Shown here: positions 39,475-44,639 of the stretch, one piece after another | Position numbering within the stretch: position 1 is the stretch's first letter | Layout: every line of letters starts with the position of its first letter | Notes under the pieces: generated by a model | Seen by the model: the letters and a program-made list of their open reading frames with translations, nothing else | What the model was told of the DNA's origin: nothing | Database searches by the model: none | DNA from: Vibrionaceae bacterium | GTDB taxonomy: Bacteria; Pseudomonadota; Gammaproteobacteria; Enterobacterales; Vibrionaceae | Direction of reading: 5' to 3' | DNA length: 44,639 nucleotides | Assembly: GCA_018222805.1 (NCBI GenBank) | Contig: JAAEZQ010000025.1 | Location: forward strand, 1-44,639 | Made by a program: the position numbers and the translations under genes

Positions 39475-41883
39475 TTAAAACAGCCCAGCGAGGCGATTTA
39501 GGTCGGACTGAATAGCCCCCGCCGTGACTTCACGACCGGCGCCCGGGCCACGGATAACAAGCGGGTTATCTTTGTACCACTTGCTCTCAATCGCAAAAAT
39601 ATTGTCACACGGCAGTAAGTTAGCCAGCGCATGTTCGCGCGACAAGGCTTCGATTCCGACTGTGGCTTTGCCATCTTTTTCTAAACGAGCTACGTAACGC
39701 AGTACCTGATCGTTTTTCTGCGCTTTGGTCAAACGCTCTTGCAGAGTCTGGCTCAACAGTGCGGCATTATCAAAAAACGCATCTAAGCTCAGCGTTCGCA
39801 GCTCCTCAGGCACTAACGACTCCACCTTTACGCTTCCCGGTTCAATATCCAGGCCGGATTCACGCGCCAGAATAACAAGCTTACGCATAACATCAGAACC
39901 ATCCAAGTCAGAGCGAGGGTCAGGTTCAGTTAGTCCTTGCTGCCACGCTAAATCGACCAATTCACTGAATGGGACTGAGCCATCAAACTGTTGGAATAAC
40001 CATGAAAGCGTTCCGGAGAAAATACCAGATAGTGCGATAATCTCATCTCCACTCTCGCGAAGATCACGCACCGTATGATTTATTGGTAGCCCTGCCCCTA
40101 CCGTGGCGTTGTACAGCCAGTGACGTCCAATTTTAGCAAACGCATCCTGAACCTGATGGTAGTATTGGCTATCGGCCGAGCCCGCCACTTTGTTCGCGGA
40201 GATCAGGTGAATGCCTTGCTGAGCGATATCAACGTAACATTTAGCTAACTCCTGGCTGGCGGTGACATCAAGGACAACGGCTTCATCGTAGTCCTGAAGG
40301 GCGCCAAGACGCGGTAACCAAGAGCCATCGTTTTCAATACTTTCATCATTGAACCGTGCTGAAACACCAGACGCATCAATACCCTGACTATCAAACCAAT
40401 ACATTTGACTATCAACCACTGCGACTAAGTCAAAACTCATGCCATGACGTTTCTCGAGTTCACTCTTTTGAGATGCGAATAAGTTTAACCAGCTCGAACC
40501 AATATTACCTTTACCACATAATGCAACAGCTACGCGCTTTTGTGCCTGAAACAACTGGCTGTGAACCGTTTGTACCAACTCTTCGGTATCAGTGCGACGT
40601 AATACTGCCACCAGACTTAAACCAGACTCCGTCTCAGCGATAAATTCCACCGGCAAGTGTTTTAGCTTTTGCTGAAAGCCAAAACAGTGATTGGCATTGG
40701 TTGTTACACCCGCGCCTACGGCAGCAATCAGAGAGTATCCTTCTGTAAGATAAATTTCCGCATCCAGAGCAGACTCCTGCAGGTACTTGAGCGCCCCACC
40801 AGCTATTTCTGCAGTGTACGCCAATCGTAAGATCTGCTGTTCAGGCTGAGCTTCAAAAGCAAGCGGCTCCAACTGAGCGCGTTTCAGAGATTCAAGTACA
40901 TCACTCTGTGTTTTTTCAAAGTCATGTCCGTGCGCAAATGAAAGCTGAACCAGTAGCACATCGTCCAACGAAGTGATGATTTTCGCACCTCGACCAGATG
41001 CCAAAACACGCTCAATACGAGTCGAACCAGACTCAGGAAGGTAACTGCACTTAAGGCTCAAATCCATGGAGCTTTGAGCCACAGGCTGCAGTGTTCGGCT
41101 ATGCAGAACAGGCGCAGCTAAACGAGCAAGCTCACTGGCTTCATCCAATCGTAATAGTGGTAACAAGCATGCATCTGATACCAAACGGGGGTCTGCACTA
41201 TAAACACCAGCCACGTCACTCCAAATCGTTACTGTACTAACTTCAGCAAGCGCACCAATCACGGTTGCAGAATAGTCTGAGCCATTACGACCAAGCAGAA
41301 CGGTTTCACCATTATCATTTTGCGCCATGAAGCCGGTAATGATCACACGTTTGTGGCTATGTTGCGCCAATACTTCTTTGATAAGCGGGTATGAACGAGC
41401 ACGGTCGACTTCTGGTTGAGTGCCAGCTTCTGCACGCAGGAACGCTCGTGCATCTTGTGCAACGGCCGGTAACTCCTTCTGCGTCAGTAAAGCAGCCAGT
41501 AATCGAGAAGACCATACTTCTCCGTGTCCTAATACCGCTGCCTTTTGTGCTTCTGTCAAAGGTGAGGTCAGCTCTGACAGTGTGCTGAACTCATCTTGCA
41601 AGGAGGCAAGTAATTGCTCTTGAATCTCTCCTTCGAGTAACTCTTCAACAAGACTGATTTGAAACAGCCTCAAACTCTGCAGCGCTTCGTGCGCAATTCG
41701 ACCATCTTTTTCTAAACCTTCAAGGAATTCAATCAGGTGGTTAGTCGTTTTTCCTGCTGCAGAGACCACCACCAGATCATTTTCTGCAGAGTATTCTTTG
41801 AGAATTCCCGCTACACGTAAGTAACACTCTGGATTTGCCAGGCTGCTACCACCAAACTTGTGTAGCTGACGCTGTACAGTCAT
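39475..41883 (-). CDS. metL: Bifunctional aspartokinase II / homoserine dehydrogenase II
   Basis: MetL catalyses the first and third steps from aspartate to homoserine in the methionine-repressed branch. The 802-aa fusion has an N-terminal aspartokinase (LHKFGGSSLANPECYLRVAGILKEY, then GFMAQNDNGETVLLGRNGSDYSATVIGA), an ACT-like middle part, and a C-terminal homoserine dehydrogenase (VALCGKGNIGSSWLNLF NAD motif; ISANKVAGS; YNATVGAGLPINHTVRDL; EPDPRSDLDGSDVMRKLVILARESGLDIEPGSVKVESLVPEEL). Length is close to E. coli MetL. It follows metB after 9 nt, so metBL is an operon under the metB operator. Confidence 0.97.
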   Translation of the reverse strand: MTVQRQLHKFGGSSLANPECYLRVAGILKEYSAENDLVVVSAAGKTTNHLIEFLEGLEKDGRIAHEALQSLRLFQISLVEELLEGEIQEQLLASLQDEFSTLSELTSPLTEAQKAAVLGHGEVWSSRLLAALLTQKELPAVAQDARAFLRAEAGTQPEVDRARSYPLIKEVLAQHSHKRVIITGFMAQNDNGETVLLGRNGSDYSATVIGALAEVSTVTIWSDVAGVYSADPRLVSDACLLPLLRLDEASELARLAAPVLHSRTLQPVAQSSMDLSLKCSYLPESGSTRIERVLASGRGAKIITSLDDVLLVQLSFAHGHDFEKTQSDVLESLKRAQLEPLAFEAQPEQQILRLAYTAEIAGGALKYLQESALDAEIYLTEGYSLIAAVGAGVTTNANHCFGFQQKLKHLPVEFIAETESGLSLVAVLRRTDTEELVQTVHSQLFQAQKRVAVALCGKGNIGSSWLNLFASQKSELEKRHGMSFDLVAVVDSQMYWFDSQGIDASGVSARFNDESIENDGSWLPRLGALQDYDEAVVLDVTASQELAKCYVDIAQQGIHLISANKVAGSADSQYYHQVQDAFAKIGRHWLYNATVGAGLPINHTVRDLRESGDEIIALSGIFSGTLSWLFQQFDGSVPFSELVDLAWQQGLTEPDPRSDLDGSDVMRKLVILARESGLDIEPGSVKVESLVPEELRTLSLDAFFDNAALLSQTLQERLTKAQKNDQVLRYVARLEKDGKATVGIEALSREHALANLLPCDNIFAIESKWYKDNPLVIRGPGAGREVTAGAIQSDLNRLAGLF

Positions 41884-41892
41884 TATTGTCTC

Positions 41893-43056
41893 CTATTGCT
41901 GTGCAGATTTGGTGAAAGCTTGTTCTAGGTCGGCAATGAGATCTTGTGCATCTTCTAGACCAACAGAAAGGCGCAGTAGTTGCTGTGATACTCCCGCTTC
42001 GGCCAACGCCTCTTCACCCATTGCACGATGTGTCATCGATGCTGGGTGACAAATCAAGCTTTCTACCCCGCCCAGAGATTCAGCGAGTGAAAACAATTGT
42101 AGCTCTTTAACAAAGACTTTAAGTTGATCAAATGAGCCCGAAAATTCAAAACTCAACATGGAGCCAAAGCCAGACTGTTGCTTTTTAGCAATCTCATGGC
42201 CTGGATGTTCTGGCAGACTTGGGTGATAAATTTTAGCCACCAAAGATTGCTTCTGCAGGTAAGCCAGAACCTGCTGCGAGCTTTCTTCATGTAATCGCAT
42301 ACGCGCACCCAAAGTGCGAAGGCCTCTTAAGGTCATGTAGCTATCAAAAGGTGTGCCTGTAGCACCAATACAGTTGCCCCACCATGCTAACTCTTCGGCA
42401 TGCTCTTGTGTTTTAGTGATCACCACACCACCAATCACATCTGAGTGCCCATTGATGTATTTCGTTGTAGAGTGAATAACAAAGTCAGCCCCTAGCTCTA
42501 AAGGCTTCTGGTAAACCGGCGTCAAAAACGTATTATCTACCGCGACTAATGCTCCAGCTTGTTTTGCTTTTTCACATACCGCAGCAATATCGACAACGCG
42601 CACCAGAGGGTTGGATGGTGTTTCTAACAGAACCAGTTTTGGCTTCTGTGCTAATGCTGCATCTAGCGCCTGTTCGTCAGTTTGATCCACAAAGAGCACC
42701 TTGAAATCGCCTTTGTTTGCTCGGGTATTAAACAGGCGATAAGTCCCACCATAACAGTCGTTCGGGGCAATGATTAGATCATCAGGTCCAACAAAAGCCG
42801 AAACCCATAAGTTCAGTGCAGACGTACCACAGTTAGTGATCACAGCACCTTCACCTGATTCCAACTCAGACAGTGCACTTTCTAATAATCCACGGTTTGG
42901 GTTACCTGAGCGCGTATAATCATACTTAGGCACTTCCCCAAACGCAGGAAAGCCGTAGTTCGTCGAAAGGTAGATTGGTGGAACGACAGCATGGTATTGA
43001 GTGTCAGACTCAATACCGGTGCGTACAGCAATGGTTGCAGGCTTACGGGTGCTCAT
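41893..43056 (-). CDS. metB: Cystathionine gamma-synthase
   Basis: MetB condenses activated homoserine with cysteine to cystathionine, a PLP enzyme of the Cys/Met metabolism family. The 387-aa product has the PLP lysine K199 in DFVIHSTTKYINGHSDVIGG, the substrate motifs YDYTRSGNPNRGLLESALSELE and LLETPSNPLVRVVDIAAVCEKA, and SLGGVESLICHPASMTHRAM. It is first of metBL and diverges from metJ across the four-box operator; O-succinyl-homoserine is the likely substrate given the enteric-type layout. Confidence 0.97.
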   Translation of the reverse strand: MSTRKPATIAVRTGIESDTQYHAVVPPIYLSTNYGFPAFGEVPKYDYTRSGNPNRGLLESALSELESGEGAVITNCGTSALNLWVSAFVGPDDLIIAPNDCYGGTYRLFNTRANKGDFKVLFVDQTDEQALDAALAQKPKLVLLETPSNPLVRVVDIAAVCEKAKQAGALVAVDNTFLTPVYQKPLELGADFVIHSTTKYINGHSDVIGGVVITKTQEHAEELAWWGNCIGATGTPFDSYMTLRGLRTLGARMRLHEESSQQVLAYLQKQSLVAKIYHPSLPEHPGHEIAKKQQSGFGSMLSFEFSGSFDQLKVFVKELQLFSLAESLGGVESLICHPASMTHRAMGEEALAEAGVSQQLLRLSVGLEDAQDLIADLEQAFTKSAQQ

Positions 43057-43174
43057 GGGTGTATCCTTTCACAGATGATGACTTCTAAATGGGAATGCGC
43101 TATATCTTAATGGTCAGATTCAATGGATTGCACACATCCCTTACTGTTCTTGTCACTTTACTCGTCAAAAATTA

Positions 43175-43206
43175 AGACGTCAACACTTCTAGACGTCTAT
43201 ATGTCT
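43175..43206. promoter_or_regulatory. MetJ operator in the metB-metJ region (four tandem met boxes)
   Basis: Four contiguous 8-bp boxes: AGACGTCA (43175-43182, 7 of 8), ACACTTCT (43183-43190, 6 of 8), AGACGTCT (43191-43198, perfect) and ATATGTCT (43199-43206, 6 of 8). The site lies midway between the divergent start codons, so MetJ should repress metBL and its own gene. Confidence 0.9.
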
Positions 43207-43281
43207 TTGCTTATGGCAGTAAATGCAGCTAAAATCAGCACCTAAATTATTTTTAACCTATTACATAAATGAAGGTACGCA

Positions 43282-43602
43282 ATGGCTGACTGGAATGGCG
43301 AATACATTAGCCCTTATGCTGAGCATGGAAAGAAAAGCGAACAAGTAAAAAAAATCACTGTCTCTATCCCGCTAAAAGTTTTAAAAGTGCTAACTGATGA
43401 ACGTACTCGTCGTCAGATCAATAACTTACGCCACGCAACCAACAGTGAACTCCTGTGTGAAGCATTTCTCCATGCGTACACTGGTCAGCCGCTTCCGACG
43501 GATGAAGACCTTCGTAAGGATCGCCCTGACGATATTCCAACTGAAGCAAAAGCTCTGATGACGGAAATGGGCATCGAATTCGAGTCGTTTGACGAAGAGT
43601 AA
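43282..43602 (+). CDS. metJ: Methionine repressor
   Basis: MetJ is a ribbon-helix-helix dimer that represses methionine genes with S-adenosylmethionine as corepressor. The 106-aa product is nearly identical to the E. coli protein: [71 protein letters not shown]. The KKITVSIP strand inserts into the met-box major groove. Divergent from metBL as in E. coli, with a terminator after it. Confidence 0.98.
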   Translation: MADWNGEYISPYAEHGKKSEQVKKITVSIPLKVLKVLTDERTRRQINNLRHATNSELLCEAFLHAYTGQPLPTDEDLRKDRPDDIPTEAKALMTEMGIEFESFDEE

Positions 43603-43662
43603 TTTAGAGTCAAAGTTAAGTCACCCAGTGGGGTTGCTGATTTTGCATCTAAAAAATGACAT

Positions 43663-43694
43663 AAAAAATGGGACGCCATCGCGTCCCATTTTTT
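43663..43694. terminator. Bidirectional terminator between metJ and the malic enzyme
   Basis: A perfect 14-bp stem AAAAAATGGGACGC / GCGTCCCATTTTTT with a CATC loop between the convergent genes; six A and six T form the symmetric arms. Confidence 0.95.
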
Positions 43695-43716
43695 GTACAT
43701 CATTGAATTCAGAGTC

Positions 43717-44639
43717 TTACTCTGCCATGTAGTTTTCCGGCATTTCAATACGAGCAACACCAGAATCGACCGCTGCTTGAGCCACTGCTTTTGCAACACG
43801 AGGCAACAGACGAGCGTCCATTGGCTTAGGAATAATGTAGTCTGTACCAAACTCAAGCTTATCCGCACCCGCCGCTTTCAGTACTGCTTCTGGTACTGGC
43901 TCTTTCGCCAATTGACGAATAGCATCAACCGCCGCAAGTTTCATCTCATCATTAATTTCACTTGCACGCACATCAAGTGCACCACGGAAAATGAATGGGA
44001 AACAAAGCACGTTGTTTACCTGGTTCGGATAATCACTGCGTCCAGTACCCATGATCAAGTCATCACGAACTTCATGAGCAAGCTCTGGCTTAATTTCAGG
44101 ATCAGGGTTTGAACATGCGAAAACAATTGGCTTATCTGCCATCAGCTTTAATGCTTCTGGTGGAAGTAGGTTTGGACCTGATACGCCAAGGAACAGATCG
44201 GCTCCTTCAATCACATCTTCTAAAGTACGCTTATCAGTGTTGTTAGCAAATAGCTGTTTGTACTCGTTAAGATCATCACGGCGAGTATGAATCACGCCTT
44301 TACGATCCAGCATGTAGATTTTTTCACGCATAGCACCACATTTGATCAGTAGTTCCATACACGCAACTGCTGCTGCTCCCGCACCAAGACAAACAATCGT
44401 AGAATCTTCTAATTTCTTACCTTGCAATTCAATCGCGTTAAGCATACCCGCTGCCGTTACGATTGCTGTACCGTGCTGGTCGTCGTGGAATACAGGTACA
44501 TCACAACGCTCGATAAGACGCTTTTCAATTTCAAAACAGTCTGGAGCCTTAATATCTTCAAGGTTAATACCACCGAAAGTATCTGCAATGCTTGCTACGG
44601 TATTAACGAACTCGTCGATCGTGCGGTGTTTTACTTCGA
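43717..44639 (-). CDS. Malic enzyme, N-terminus cut by window edge
   Basis: Malic enzyme oxidatively decarboxylates malate to pyruvate with NAD or NADP. About 307 residues are visible, in frame from 44637. They begin with the metal/malate region (GGINLEDIKAPDCFEIEKRL, then VPVFHDDQHGTAIVTAAGMLNAI), then the nucleotide fold (STIVCLGAGAAAVACMELLIKCGA), FLGVSGPNLLPPEALKLMADKPIVFACSNPDPEI and NQVNNVLCFPFIFRGALDVRASEINDEMKLAA. The protein ends at PENYMAE, just after the malic domain. E. coli MaeB has a phosphotransacetylase-like domain here; this one does not, so it is the short form. The N-terminal part, perhaps 110 residues, is off the window. Cofactor not decided. Confidence 0.93.
   Translation of the reverse strand, partial: EVKHRTIDEFVNTVASIADTFGGINLEDIKAPDCFEIEKRLIERCDVPVFHDDQHGTAIVTAAGMLNAIELQGKKLEDSTIVCLGAGAAAVACMELLIKCGAMREKIYMLDRKGVIHTRRDDLNEYKQLFANNTDKRTLEDVIEGADLFLGVSGPNLLPPEALKLMADKPIVFACSNPDPEIKPELAHEVRDDLIMGTGRSDYPNQVNNVLCFPFIFRGALDVRASEINDEMKLAAVDAIRQLAKEPVPEAVLKAAGADKLEFGTDYIIPKPMDARLLPRVAKAVAQAAVDSGVARIEMPENYMAE

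Overview
The window looks like a core segment of the large chromosome of a Vibrio species, probably near the harveyi/parahaemolyticus group. Marker genes point there: AphA (the low-cell-density quorum-sensing regulator), the ArgH-acetyltransferase fusion, a Prx5-glutaredoxin hybrid beside oxyR, and gene orders typical of Vibrionaceae. Both ends cut a gene: cysJ on the left lacks its C-terminus and a malic enzyme on the right lacks its N-terminus. I see no tRNA, rRNA, CRISPR array, prophage or complete insertion sequence. Nearly all DNA is ordinary housekeeping sequence.

Layout. 1-5.4 kb: cysJ, a 76-aa unknown, an outer-membrane barrel protein, pspG with a very good sigma-54 promoter, dusA, then divergent zur-cheX. 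5.4-11.5 kb: pgi, yjbQ, the dnaB-alr pair and a DUF481 outer-membrane protein. 11.5-13.1 kb: rpsF-priB-rpsR-rplI with a probable S6:S18 autoregulatory leader. 13.2-23 kb: one long minus-strand run, pilMNOPQ-aroK-aroB-damX-dam-rpe. A 265-bp inverted-repeat element with TA duplications sits exactly at the pilP stop codon. 23-27.6 kb: mrcA diverges from pilM, and oxyR diverges from the Prx-Grx gene across an almost canonical OxyR operator. 27.8-34.3 kb: the arginine cluster, argCBG plus argHA against divergent argE, with ARG boxes in argC-argE and a tandem pair upstream of argHA. 34.6-38.3 kb: ppc and aphA, whose leader has a two-part match to Qrr small RNAs. 38.3-43.7 kb: the methionine regulon metF, metL, metB and metJ, with tandem MetJ boxes at both promoters. 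Then the malic enzyme.

How the genes connect. The arginine and methionine sets are classic biosynthetic regulons whose operators can be read in the sequence. The pil operon builds the inner-membrane alignment complex and secretin of a type IV pilus and is joined to shikimate, SPOR-domain and Dam genes as in other gammaproteobacteria. Ppc and malic enzyme work at the phosphoenolpyruvate/pyruvate/C4-acid node. I found no convincing undescribed multi-gene system. The most interesting items are the miniature element in the pil operon, several RNA-level or operator structures, and an orphan palindrome between pilQ and aroK.
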